NCBI GenBank assembly: GCA_963931925.1
Contig: OZ007569.1
Span: 66,355,980 to 66,419,979 of the forward strand
Source of the DNA: Onchidella celtica
Taxonomy: Eukaryota > Mollusca > Gastropoda > Systellommatophora > Onchidiidae
Length of the DNA: 64,000 nt
Direction: 5' to 3'
Position numbers and translations under genes: made by a program. This document shows positions 1 to 11,005 of this stretch, in pieces. The notes beneath the pieces were generated by a model. That model was not told the origin of the DNA. It was given only the letters and a program-made list of their open reading frames with translations, and searched no databases. Every line of letters starts with the position of its first letter. Positions within the stretch are counted from its first letter, which is position 1.

Positions 1-461
1 TCCCCAACGTTTTCACACGTTCCTAAACAATTGTCATTAATATTTCTGTATAATTAATTGCTGGAAAGTGATAGAGGAATGTATGTTGGGTGCCAAAGTA
101 CAAGGTAACTCACACAACTCACGACAGGTATTACAATGATAATGCCATCGAACTTTTCTGCACTGCTCACGTTCAAAAGCTGACATTTACTGATTTATTT
201 ACCTGCCGTGAGATATTCCGACATCAGATAAGACGTCTTTTGTGATTGGACATGTAGGAATATTTGATGAAATTGGGAGGAAGGGATGGTGATGTCATTT
301 TTTGTTTTTGTTTTTGGTAGCTGGCCATTCGTAGACAGAAGAGGAGATTGATTACAATTTCGTTATCAAAGAATGAAAGTTGCTCCTCTTGGTAGATGTT
401 CGATTGTTTACATTGGAGGATGTGCATGCCATTTGAGAATAACCGTCACCGTTCCCCGAAA
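1..461. other. Non-coding stretch, nothing recognised
   Basis: I see no exon, RNA gene or clear repeat here. Open frames are short and lack recognisable motifs. The stretch runs into a dispersed repeat that has a second copy about 54 kb downstream. Confidence 0.5.
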
Positions 462-720
462 CTGTAGTAACTAGAAAATTCGCAAATCAGTTTTTACATA
501 CTATGTTCAGCTACACTCAAAGCCGCATCGAATGATCTTCATTCTAGTGTCTTAAGCCGAAAAGTAATCGAATAGCAAACTTTCAAAAGGTCATCGTCAC
601 TCGGCCAGTCGTGCTAAGAAAGAACAGTTTCTTGCTTCTCGTGAAAAGTGGTCAGAACCAGTTACAACAGCAATGGGCAACGGTGACAATATGGAATTTG
701 GGGCTTTTACGATAGCTGTT
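462..720 (+). repeat. Dispersed repeat, copy 1 of 2
   Basis: This stretch aligns with 54126-54370 in the same orientation. Shared blocks include TGTTCAGCTACA, CAAAGCCGC followed by TCGAATG, AGCAAACTTTCAAAA and GTCATCGTCACT, with small substitutions and a T-run expansion in the other copy. No inverted ends, tRNA promoter boxes or target duplication were found, so the class is unknown. Divergence suggests an old interspersed element. It has no coding potential. Confidence 0.7.
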
Positions 721-1070
721 AACTGAGGAGCAGGGAGAGGCTTGTTGCAACGCCGTGAAGATTCTTATTAATTAAGATAGATAGTATAAGATAAAGAAAA
801 AGAATCATTAACATTATCCTTTGATGGACGGTCATTTTCACAGAGCGTTAAAGGCCACATACGTCATGCACACATCTTACGTAGTATTACAACGTGTCAT
901 TAACTCGATAAAAGACATAACACATGAAGTGACATTAATGCAGATAATTAATGTAAACACTAGACTAAAACGCGGGAAACTTATGAATTTATGATAATCA
1001 GTGTCGAGTGTTGTATCTTGTTATTTTTCTTGTTGTACATGTGGTGGTACAAGTATATTGTATGTGTTAT

Positions 1071-1270
1071 NNNNNNNNNNNNNNNNNNNNNNNNNNNNNN
1101 NNNNNNNNNNNNNNNNNNNNNNNNNNNNNNNNNNNNNNNNNNNNNNNNNNNNNNNNNNNNNNNNNNNNNNNNNNNNNNNNNNNNNNNNNNNNNNNNNNNN
1201 NNNNNNNNNNNNNNNNNNNNNNNNNNNNNNNNNNNNNNNNNNNNNNNNNNNNNNNNNNNNNNNNNNNNNN
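1071..1270. other. Assembly gap of 200 N
   Basis: An unbroken run of N of exactly 200 bases, a round number typical of a scaffold placeholder. The true gap size is unknown. Open frames crossing it have no meaning. Confidence 0.98.
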
Positions 1271-1722
1271 AGGCAGAGTCACTGCTATCCACAGTTTCAC
1301 AAATAATGAAATATTCCTTTTAAAAGATATTATATTCAAATTTTACCATAGTTGCAGGCAGCATTTCAGGATAAGGGAAGAAAATGAGAAATAGCATAAT
1401 CAATATCTTTAAACTAAATCTTTCTCCTTTACTATTTCTCCTCTCGTTCGTCTGATAAATCGTGATGAATACCACCCTCTCCCTCTCTTTCTGTCTTTAT
1501 TCTGCGTGCTAGGAACGTGCGAAAACTCAGTTATATCCCCTATTGTGTGATATTTTTATCAAGCAATTGAAATCATTTTTTTGTTCGTCTGACGTCATTC
1601 GTTTGCATGATCTTTTTTTTTTTTAATGTCATCTCATTTACCCACTGACCTCCTGATTTACTCGTTCACATACAACCATTCACTCCTCCATTTACACATT
1701 CGTCTAGACGTACAACCGCCAA

Positions 1723-1723
<1 letters not shown>
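1271..1723. other. Non-coding stretch, nothing recognised
   Basis: AT-rich sequence between the gap and a CT microsatellite. No exon, RNA gene or repeat was recognised. Confidence 0.45.
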
Positions 1724-1808
<85 letters not shown>

Positions 1809-1810
1809 TG
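1724..1810. repeat. CT microsatellite passing into CA
   Basis: A nearly pure (CT)n run with a few interruptions, ending in a short (CA)n tract. The apparent Ser/Leu-rich frame across it is a product of the dinucleotide repeat. Confidence 0.95.
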
Positions 1811-2069
1811 ACACTCACTCACTCACACCGTGCAAGCCCCGCCCATCCACAATAAAAAAACGCACTCGCTTGACACCACGTGAAATAAATCTACACATCC
1901 ATAGAAACATGCACATGACCACATAAAACTGTGTCCGTTTTTTTTTAAACCAACCATGTTTCACAAAGATGAGAGTTTAAAAAATGGCTTTAGATTCGTT
2001 TTTCCTGTAGTATCTCCTGGCGTCAGATTGCACACTGCACTGGCCTTGTGACAAGTACGTGTGCAGCAA

Positions 2070-2545
2070 TGATTTGAGGTCTTTATTTTAGGAGGTTCGC
2101 TGCCCTTGGCATTTACACCTCACTTTACTTGTTTTATTATTTCTTGTTCTGGCGGGGGGGGGGGGGGGGGGGATAGATGATATGGATAAATTTTAATCTA
2201 TTAATTTCAATTTTGCCCGGGCAGCGGCCTTTCGGCCTGCTCTTTACGATTTCCAACTGCCAAGGTATCTTTAACGTGCGCAACGTGCACACGGGCCCTC
2301 CGAATTTTTTCGTCCTTATCCGAGAAGACTAGGTACTCGATCCTACCCCCCAATAGGACCAGGGACTTGAAAATATGAGAAAAATCCAATTTCCAAGAAC
2401 TACTCGATCCTACCCCCCAATAGGACCAGGGACTTGAAAATATGAGAAAAATCCACTTTCCAACATGCCTGCACTGCCCGGGTTTAGAACCCGGGACCCT
2501 TGGCATGAGAGGCGAGCACCTTGCCTCTAGACCACCTTGTCCCCT
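2070..2545 (-). mobile_element. tRNA-derived SINE, full-length copy A
   Basis: The element reads on the minus strand. Its head (2475-2543) resembles a tRNA: an A box TGGTCTAGAGG (complement of 2524-2534) and a B box GGTTCTAAACC (complement of 2481-2491) are correctly spaced, and the anticodon-loop region reads CTCTCAT, most like tRNA-Glu(CTC). The body contains two copies in tandem of a roughly 65-bp unit, then a segment with GCACGTTAAAGATACC and CTTGGCAGTT that resembles a conserved core seen in molluscan SINEs, then a poly-C run and a tail ending AATAAAGACCTCAAATC. Flanking 15-bp direct repeats GTACGTGTGCAGCAA at 2055-2069 and 2546-2560 are the target duplication. Near identity with the copy at 62190 and the intact duplication suggest a recent insertion. 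The 120-residue minus-strand frame across it is not a gene. Confidence 0.93.
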
Positions 2546-2560
2546 GTACGTGTGCAGCAA

Positions 2561-3279
2561 AACGTGCATTTTTTCTTAAATAGCATTCATTTCTCACCCT
2601 CTCCTCTTCTTTACTTACCATCCCACTTTTTAGACAATCTATAAAAACCGCCAAAAGTTGATCATTTTATTGCAGCAAAGCTTGCGAAATATTTTTTTCC
2701 CACTAGATCTCGTATATTGTCGCGTGTCACATCAACTTGAGCGTACTTAGTGTTGTTGTTTTGTTTTTGTTAGAGAGAGAATAAATTTGTGTGTAATTTC
2801 CTTTGTAGTTTATTCAGCGGGTATGTATGTATGTAATGTGCTTGTGTACTTGTGTGCATTGTGTTTACGTATAGATGTTTACATAATTAACTTGTATGTA
2901 CATTGTCGCATACACTCAGGAATGTATCGAGATGGAGGGATGAGCTGATGTTACTCCTACTGAATAAATTGTCTTGCCTATGATATGTCAATTGAACTCA
3001 TAGCTTGATTGAATCAGTTGGAAATTATTCAGCTGTTTGCCAGCGGGCCATGTCAACCCGGGTTTTCCCGGACAGTGATGATGGTAGTGTTGTAATTATG
3101 ATATATAATAAGGATATAATAACACTGAACTAGGTTCAATTTCAAGCATGCGAAAGAAGTGGAAGTTGTATCAACTCTGTTGGATATTTCGTTATCCATT
3201 CAAGTGAGAAATGCAGTAAAGTAAGAAATGTTGTACTCTGTTTGATAATGTTCACGTTTTGATCTATTATACTGTATTT
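2561..3279. other. Non-coding stretch, nothing recognised
   Basis: AT-rich sequence with a short GTAT run near 2822. No exon or structured element was recognised between the two SINE-related copies. Confidence 0.45.
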
Positions 3280-3567
3280 TAGGTCTTTATTTTAGGATGC
3301 TCTTGGCATGCACGCCTCACTTTTCTTGTAGTCATTTTTCTAGTTCTTGTTTCTGTGTGTTTTGTGGTAGGGATTAGCTATTTTGTTTTGTTTAGAGTAA
3401 TACCCAGGCAGCGGCCTTGTTCTGCCTGCTCTTCTCGGCTTTCAACTGCCAAGGTGCACAGGAGCCCTTCGGGTATTCGTCGTTTTCCGAGAAGACCAGG
3501 TGCTCTTTCCTATCTACCATAGGATCAGGGACGGGAATTCCCCCCCCCCCCCCCCCAAAAAAAATTC
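3280..3567 (-). mobile_element. Diverged, headless relative of the SINE at 2070
   Basis: The segment begins with the same tail (AGGTCTTTATTTTAGGATG on the plus strand) and retains the block CAGGCAGCGGCC, the CAACTGCCAAGGT core, GAGAAGACCAGGT and GGATCAGGGAC, all in the same order as in the two full copies. It then runs into poly-C and poly-A and lacks the tRNA head, so it is 5'-truncated. Many substitutions and the loss of one internal unit suggest a much older insertion. No target duplication was found. Confidence 0.8.
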
Positions 3568-3840
3568 CATCCTGTGAGTCCGCCTATGGCAGGCGTGGAT
3601 AACATTTCATTAGGCCAGAACTGAAAATTGTGAGGATGCACAGGGGGGCAGATAAATGACGAAATGTTATTTGGACGTTGATGTTTAAAGAAGGAAGAAG
3701 ATGTGTTTGATTTTTGGTGGTGGTGGAGGTGCCTGAGTGTTTGTGTAATATTTATAGATTTATAGCCCATTGACCGGTGTGTAAATTAATTTTTCACCAA
3801 CTATCTGGCCAAAATCTCATGGCATGTCGGATGCTTACAT

Positions 3841-4019
3841 CTGTGACAGACCTATATTTTTGGGACCCTGAAGTTTAAACTATGATGGGGCCTCTTCGCA
3901 ACTAGCAACAATAGGGCTACATCCAAAATTTACTTATTAAGAAATGTTTATTTAAGGTCTTCTGGGATCAGGGACCCTGAAACTCGAGCTTCATTAATTT
4001 CCTAGTAAATCCGCCACTG
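3841..4019. mobile_element. Possible small hAT-type element
   Basis: The right end, read outward on the minus strand, is CAGTGGCGGATTTACTAGG, which is characteristic of many hAT termini. The left end CTGTGACAGACCTATATTT is a degraded match to the same sequence. The interior contains GGGACCCTGAA-type blocks near both ends. No 8-bp target duplication is visible, so the call is tentative. Confidence 0.4.
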
Positions 4020-4813
4020 GGTCTAGGGTAACGTAGCTGGATAGAACGCTGAATCCTGACCTTCATCTTGTACCTGTGTTACGCGCAAAGTGCAAAAATC
4101 ACAATGATTTCACATGATTTCATTGATTCTAGTTTCACAATGGAACATAATTATCCAGATCGAAATTGAAGTGGTATAATATTTCAGAGAATGAAGAAAC
4201 TAGTGTTTAATCAATATAGTCAACAAGGTAGAATTCATTGAAAATCAGGATTTTGAATCTCTCTTTCTCTTTCTTCAGCAAAACAGACAGCAAAATAAAC
4301 AAATCCTCAAGGTATTCATACAAATGCAAGTGACAGCTATTTTTTGCCAAATATTTTATGAACCCAGTGAAAGAATTTTATTTTGTGTGATTGAGGCAGA
4401 GTACAGCATTTGCCAAGTGCTTAAAACTAAAAATGTATTGAAGATAACGGAAGAATTTCGAGTAAAGGGGTTTCATTTCTCCTCTCAATAAAATTAAGCC
4501 CTTCACACTTCAAAATCTGCGGTTGAGCTAGTGATGGGGAATTCCACAAAGGTTGGGGGGAGGGGGGTTGGGTGAATGGTCTTGTGAAGAGGTGGGAAAT
4601 GACGGGGCGAAATGAAAGGAAAAATTCAAATGTGGAACACGCGCAGTTTTACAGTTTTCCTTTCTCGCACTTGGGCTCCTCCTCATTTCCCTCTTCTCCA
4701 CCCGCCAAAAATTTGTTTTCATTTTACAATTTATTTCGCGAGTGACGCGCCTTTACCAGAAAATCGTAAGAAATTTTGTGATCTTGTTATCTTGTGGCAT
4801 TGAGAATGTATAG

Positions 4814-4852
<39 letters not shown>

Positions 4853-5984
4853 GCAGTGTTTGAAGTGAGAGCTGGGTTGTCATCGCCGGCTCCAGGAAGA
4901 TCGGTGTAATTTGTTCCAGAAATGAATGGCTAAATAATATTGTACTCTTTTAACATCGAGGCCGAATTCCTCCCACTTTGTTTTCTGAAGTTCTTAGCAA
5001 TCACTGGAGGTACTATGAGGGTACTCTTGGCGTATTTTTTTTTCTCCCTCTATCCTTTAAGCTTTTCTGAACCATGTTAACAGAACCATTGCAGATGTTC
5101 TAGGGAACGATTTTGAGGAATTTTCAACAATACGATTAGATTATTCCGTAACTGATTTTTTTAAACCTGCTTTGCTGAAGTGTATTTGTTTTTTTTTTTA
5201 AACCTGTTTTAAATTGCTATTGTTGTTGTTCGCCCCATGAATACCAGACCTGAAAGGCTTCTTTATGAATCTGCGAGCTCCTGTAAAAATCATGAAGACG
5301 GACACCGTGGAATGTTCTGCTGGAATGTATTTGTCTTGACTGAAGTGACGGTACCCATTTCTTCAAAGATTGAACGCAATTTCTTTCAGCATACCTTACG
5401 TGTGTTTTTTTTTTTTTAAGTGCAGTTTAATGCAGTTCAAGCTCTCGCACTTAACCCCTCCTTATACGTTTCTCTTATTTCTCACGCCTCCTCCCTAATC
5501 TGCCCTTCTGTTCTCACCCCCCTTCCACCCCCCCCCCCTCATTACAATCTGTCTCCATGCCAACACGGATTTCAACCTTGAGCGGAAGTCTGGAAGCATC
5601 ACTTCCGGTTTCCACTTTCTTATGTCTGAAGTTTTCAATGTGCCGTGCAAGTGGGTTGCATAGGTCATCATTTAGCTTTGGTAATTACTGTCTTTGTGAG
5701 AGAAAGTGATGCTTCATTTCGGCGGTTCTCGCTTCTCTCGGGTTGGCGGCCACGCCAACTTTCAGAGGCTTGGCTTGTGGTCTGGAAATAAAGACCCAAT
5801 ATGAGCAAGCACACATTTTGTATATATATTATACTTAATTAGGTATCCTTTGGATTTCATACATTTGGGCTAAAACTTGAACTAGTGATGACCCTAACCC
5901 CAGCCTAAACCTCTCTGTCTCTCTCTCTTTCTCTCTCTCCATCTCGCTCTCTCTCACTCTCGCTCTAACTTTCTCTCTCTCTCT
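4020..5984. other. Non-coding stretch with CT microsatellites
   Basis: No exon was recognised. A pure CT run lies at 4815-4848 and an impure one at 5911-5988. Poly-G, poly-C and poly-T tracts are frequent. Minus-strand Arg/Glu-rich frames near 5835-6186 are shadows of the CT runs. Confidence 0.5.
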
Positions 5985-6074
5985 CTTCTGTTGTATTCTG
6001 TCCATCGTCTTGTTTTTCCCCAGCACAATGGCTGTTATCGTGTCGATGTCCTTTCTCCAAACTCAAACTTTCTC

Positions 6075-6118
<44 letters not shown>

Positions 6119-6142
6119 CCCCCCCCCTCCCTCTCTCGCTCG
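5985..6142 (+). repeat. Dispersed repeat (53-bp-array family) with CT tail
   Basis: The segment contains GTCCATCGTCTTGTTTTTCC, then CACAATGGC, then TCGTGTCGATG and CTTTCTCCAAACTCAAACT. It ends in a CT tract and poly-C. The same blocks in the same order occur at 9806, 43888 and at the edges of the array at 42855. It is therefore one of four dispersed copies. The CT run next to it could be part of the element's tail, because the copy at 9806 has the same arrangement. Confidence 0.7.
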
Positions 6143-7003
6143 TTCAACCTGTCCTGCACTATTCCCACCTTTTTTTTCTTTCCCATATGCCTCCTCTTTC
6201 TCCTAGCCTCGCCTTAACATCACACAGCATCCTGTCTTTATACCAACGCGCACGAATTCTAGCATAAACTCACTTACGTCTAGGCAATCGTTATAATACA
6301 TATAATGAAAGAAGTATTGATTTTTGTTTGCTAGAAGATGACACATGGTTGCAGAAACAAATTTAAATGTGATAAATTTATAATAAAAATACACTGCGAT
6401 AAAGTTCTACATCACATCATTGATAGTGAAAATGATCAAATTTCCCATTATCTCATAAATCATGAATGAAAAATGCGAAGAAGTATTGAAAACAAGGAGA
6501 AAAACTTACGGGAAAAGACGAAATGAAACAAAACATGGTTACTCTCAAAGCTTCAGTGTAATTATTCGATTCTAAGCAAATAAATGATATAGCTTGCGGT
6601 ACCAGTGCGCGATCAGTCTGTGAACGTGGTCCGTGGTGTAGGGCTTGAGAACCTTCGTGAATTTCAACCTTGACGTTGAAGAAAATACAACCCTGCAAAC
6701 ACAAGCAGGCAGCGAAAAGCTGCCAGGAAGGTGGAAGCCGAAGATAAGTGGAATGAGGAGCAGCCTTGACCCGCATGCCTCGACTGGCTGCGCTTGTTAT
6801 TTTTACTTTACTTCATAAATCTTCCTTTGAAAGCAGATTTTTTGTTTCGTTGTTTTTTTTTAAAAATCTTTTCTGGTCGTTGTTGTTGTTTGGGTGTGTG
6901 GTGTTTTGTTTATGGTGGTGTGGTGTGAGCAGGAAAGAACAGGCGTTCTGAGGGGTAACCAGAATTGGGTCTTTTGCCCAAGATGCCATATGTTTATATA
7001 TTG
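6143..7003. other. Non-coding stretch, nothing recognised
   Basis: No exon, RNA gene or clear repeat was recognised. Short frames such as the minus-strand one at 6453-6776 show no domain motif. Confidence 0.45.
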
Positions 7004-7600
7004 AATCTGGGAGTTCTGGTGTGACGTAACCACACTCACAAATCTGGGAATTTTGATGAAACGTCATCAGGCTTACACTATGAATAATATAAGTCTAGGA
7101 GTTCTGATAGAATGTCATCTCACTTCTAAATTTGGGAGTTTCGGCATAGCGTTACCATACGTAAAAGGCTGATATTTAGATAAATGACGTCATTACACCT
7201 GTGAATCTGCGAGTTTTGATATAATATTGTCATCACACTTGCAATATAAATGATGTATCTGGGCGTTTTGATATAATGTCTTCATACTTATAACACCCAA
7301 TTCTGGGAGTTTTGATATAAATGTAATCAAACTTATAGGTCTGGGAATGTTTATATAGAGATATTGCAATTACAGATGTAGGTGTTCTATATAACGACAA
7401 ATCTGCGAGTTTTGAAACAATGTCATCACTCTTACAATGTGGGAGTTTTTGATGGTATCACTGTCATTAATGTTGAGTTTTGACACATAGAGCCATCACA
7501 CTTATGATTCTAGGAGTTTAGATACGCCTTCTTCCTTGTATATTTGTGTGAGTTGAGATACATGCCAACATGTATCATAAATCTGGGATTCTAGATAATG
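7004..7600 (+). repeat. Degenerate minisatellite, unit around 40-70 bp
   Basis: A phrase close to TCTGGGAGTTTTGATATAAT followed by GTCATCACACTTA recurs about ten times with irregular spacing and many changes, for example near 7010, 7043, 7095, 7205, 7255, 7303 and 7408. Irregular period and divergence indicate an old tandem array. It has no open frame. Confidence 0.75.
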
Positions 7601-8648
7601 CTCTAGATCTAACATAAGATTTGGGAGCGAGTTTAAACTGTTTGTACACGAATCTATCATGAATTTGTTTTATACCTTTTGAATTTACACAATTGCTAGA
7701 AGCAGGGAATCTGACATCTTATATCGTTTTAAATTTAAGCAGTTTCATGCAGAATATCATTAATTTCAGGTAAGAACCAGTAAATTAATTCCTTAATACA
7801 GTAGCGAAGGAAAAAAAGATGACATTTCCAATAGTTGTGCAGTCCGGCACAGAATATTGTGTAGATCCTGACAGATAATGAAGCTGCATGACTGTGCCTA
7901 TCAAACTCTGTGAGGCCGAATGGAATATTTGTTTAAAAAAAGCAGCGAACCGGTGGAAAATGTGTCAATACACGTTTTATATGAGGTTAACGTAGGTAAA
8001 TAAACTTCCTAAGTAAAAACACCGTGTGCTTTTCATGTTCTTAATCTGCTAAAAGTTCAGGTAATGGCTTTTGATTCGGTTCAAAACCCTGCCAATTACA
8101 GTAAAAGAGATTCAGAGAGTCTAATTATGCCTATCGAATAAGTCGGTGGCAGCTGCATCCAATGTTCTGTTCAAAGATGAAACCTCTGCATGAGCAGCAA
8201 CAACAACATTAATAAGATATAAAACCCTCTGCTGCAGTGTGGAATAGTTCGAGAGGTTCATTTTGCAAGCATACATGACTTAGACGTTGTAACGTACATT
8301 GCGTCAATATTTTAATACACCTCACCTCCAAGCACTGTAAAGTTTGACGATAAAAGGGTTGGCTTTCAGTGCAAATGATTAATACCACGTACCCGTGATG
8401 AAGTGTCTGCATAGCGAGCAAAACGCTTTGAGCCTCGACAACTGTTACGCTTTTACCTGTATTTTTCTTCCGCTAGACTTGTCAGTTTCCACTTCCGAGG
8501 GCGTTACTGGGATTTCCGGCCAACCCGGAAATGAGGCCTTCCCCAATTAAGAAGACAGTTATTTTGACATAAATTTCGCTTTTTAAGAAACGCACCTTTT
8601 CCCCCGGGGTGGGGGTGATGGGAGGGGAGAAACAAGAAGAAGAAGAAA
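7601..8648. other. Non-coding stretch, nothing recognised
   Basis: No exon or structured element was recognised. Open frames are short and without motif. Confidence 0.45.
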
Positions 8649-8656
8649 CTGTAGAT

Positions 8657-9004
8657 CAGTGTTTCTGAAGGTCGGGCCTGGCAAGATTTTACTGGGGTGT
8701 AGGATTTCAGAATTGGGGCGGGCGAAGAGATGAGTATTTTTCATAAAACCTTAATTTGGGAGTGTCTTTTAGCTTAACTGTATACCTAAAGATAACCTGT
8801 TGTTGGTTTATGAAGTGAAGTTTGAACTGAAACGTCTTTTGAATGTATACATACTGACTAGAGCCTATACAAATTTTTAAAAATGTTTTAAAAATCTTTT
8901 TATATATACCGTATGCTAATTTTGTCCGATAATGGTGGGGTGCACGTTTTGTTGTTTTTTTTAACTGATTGGGGCGTGGGACAAAAAAGTTTGAGAAACA
9001 ACTG
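8657..9004. mobile_element. Non-autonomous hAT element with target duplication
   Basis: The left end is CAGTGTTTCTGAAGG; the right end, read inward on the minus strand, is CAGTTGTTTCTCAAACTTTT, a standard hAT terminus with a one-base offset. The flanks CTGTAGAT (8649-8656) and CTGTGGAT (9005-9012) form an 8-bp target duplication with one mismatch, and they fit the usual hAT preference for T at position 2 and A at position 7. At 348 bp with no transposase frame, it is a MITE-sized deletion derivative. Confidence 0.8.
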
Positions 9005-9805
9005 CTGTGGATATCGCGTACATGTGCTGTTGCCCCATTACTGAAAGGCGAGTGGTTTTCTGGTTCATATAACTAGGGTCTGTTTGTATGTTTGTTTGTT
9101 TTTACCATGTCAGCGATTTTGTGATTCCACTGCCATGAGTGTTATTCCACAAACTGAAGACATAGGGTAAAGTTATTAAACAATGCAGGGGTATGATGAT
9201 TTAAAATCTGGCTCCAAATGGAGATAAGGATCTCATCGACACAACCAAGACACCTTTGGCATTGCCCTTTCAGTAAATTCAGAGAGTTTTCGTAAACAAC
9301 AAGATATCCCTCAATATGCGTGAACACTGGCGTGATTCCACAACCGAAAATCTCAAGGGCAACCGTTGATAGACCTTTGAATGCCGTTACTTGATACGAC
9401 ACCTTCATCTCGTTTCATATATTTTTTATTGTCTCTAGGAACAAAAAGGTTTCTGCTCGAGACCAAAAGATTCAGAAAACAAGCACGAAACTGTGATTTC
9501 ACAATCATGGAATTGCCCTTTTTTGGTAAAATTCATCCTGACTGACTTGGTTCTGTTTAATTCGCCGTAATGGATGTAGTGCTATTGTTATTGTTGTTGT
9601 TGATATAGTTGCTTTTGTTTCTGTGTGGACTTTGATATACATTTTATAATATAAAGATTGGCAAAAGAACCTGTTTGTGTTAGATACGTTTCTTCTGGTT
9701 TAGATATCTAGACGGAACCCTGTTTGAAATGGTCTCGTAGTTATGAGTATGTTTTTGACAGTATTGTTTGCATCGGTAATACGGAGAAAACCCGTTTCTC
9801 TCTCG
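9005..9805. other. Non-coding stretch, nothing recognised
   Basis: The minus-strand frame at 9142-9408 (88 residues) has several Cys but matches no domain I know. No other signal was seen. Confidence 0.45.
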
Positions 9806-10051
9806 CTCTAGGGTAGTTGGTGGCGGCGTCTGGTAGGGTCAGACTCCTTCCGTCGTATCGTTCTGTTACATTCTGCCTGTCGACTTGCTTTTCCTTACCA
9901 CAGTGTGAGCGCTGTCGTATCGATGTGCTTTCTCCAAACTCAAATTCGAACTCTCTCTCCCTTTCTCTTTCTCTCTCTCTCTCTCTTTGTGTGTTTACCT
10001 ATTTATATGTGTGTCTCTGTATTTGTCTCTCCCCCCCCCCGCTCTCTCTCT

Positions 10052-10090
<39 letters not shown>

Positions 10091-10105
10091 TGTGTGTTTG
10101 CCTAT

Positions 10106-10145
<40 letters not shown>

Positions 10146-10150
10146 CTCTC
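9806..10150 (+). repeat. Dispersed repeat (53-bp-array family) with long CT tail
   Basis: Blocks GTAGTTGGTGGCGGCGTC, TCTGGTAGGGTC, ATTCTGCCTGTCGACTTG and TATCGATGTGCTTTCTCC followed by AAACTCAAATTC align in order with 43888-44050. They are followed by about 190 bases of interrupted CT repeat. The frames of up to 139 residues across this stretch come from the CT repeat. Confidence 0.75.
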
Positions 10151-10416
10151 ATTCGTGTGCAGTGGTACACCTTTTTATGCATACACAGAGATATGTTTGT
10201 ATACTCAATGAGATATCTACCAACAGATAATCTCATTTCTAATAGTCCTTTCATAGGAAGCACACGAGCCGCTTTTTCCTCCTCAACCCCCTGGTTCTAT
10301 AACATTCCACAAGTTGACTATTAAATATTGATCACTGCAACATTTCATAGTTCTGTTGACGATAAGCGCAGGATAATGACTCAGACATTATTCAGTTAAG
10401 ACTGTATTATGTAGAT

Positions 10417-10915
10417 CAGCGTGTCTCAAACTATCTTTGTCCAGACCCGCCTAACAGCTCTGGCTTATTAGAGGCGATCTGCTCAATCCGTCACAGCTGC
10501 GGCACCATCACTACTTTGTACATCGTCGGGTATTTTTGACTTTTCGAGAAAATGAAGACCGAGACTTGAAAGAGTTATATAAAATCAGAGGAGAACATTA
10601 TGTCACAAACACATACCTCGAAAAGTGTTTAACCGACTGGAATGATACTTATACATAATGAAATTAGGAGTGAGAGAACTGTTTTCATGACAAAACATCA
10701 AGTTCCGCAAAATGTGGCATACAACAGCATGGCAAATACCCCACGAAATTCAAGTTATTAGAACCAGCAGTGAAATGTATATGTTCAAAAAATTTAGGAT
10801 TCCGGTGACATTTTTTCTTTAAGTCAGTGAATGAAAATGAACATTTTAGAATCAGAAAATAACTAAATGTGAAGTAGGCTCCAGGGGGTTGTGACCTACA
10901 CTTGGAGACACGATG
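10417..10915. mobile_element. Possible hAT-type element just upstream of an exon
   Basis: The left end CAGCGTGTCTCAAACT and the right end, read on the minus strand, CATCGTGTCTCCAAGT match at 13 of 16 positions and resemble hAT termini. No 8-bp target duplication is visible, so boundaries are approximate. Its right edge lies about 90 bases upstream of the exon at 11006 and contains the in-frame ATG at 10913, which therefore may not be a real start. Confidence 0.45.
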
Positions 10916-11005
10916 GTTCACAAGATAATTTCCCAGCGCTCTGATAGATCATTTATATGCTGTTCCAGTCATGATAATAATGTATTGTCAATTCTTTCAT
11001 TTCAG

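Noticed and set aside
981-1394. Several frames around 1000-1390
   Set aside because: They cross the 200-base run of N.
2207-2569. 120-codon minus-strand frame, repeated as 99 codons at 62323-62622
   Set aside because: Both lie inside the tRNA-derived SINE and reflect its internal duplication.
10913-11005. In-frame ATG extending the exon at 11006 upstream
   Set aside because: It lies at the edge of a possible hAT element, and a good acceptor (TTCTTTCATTTCAG) intervenes, so the extension is probably intron.
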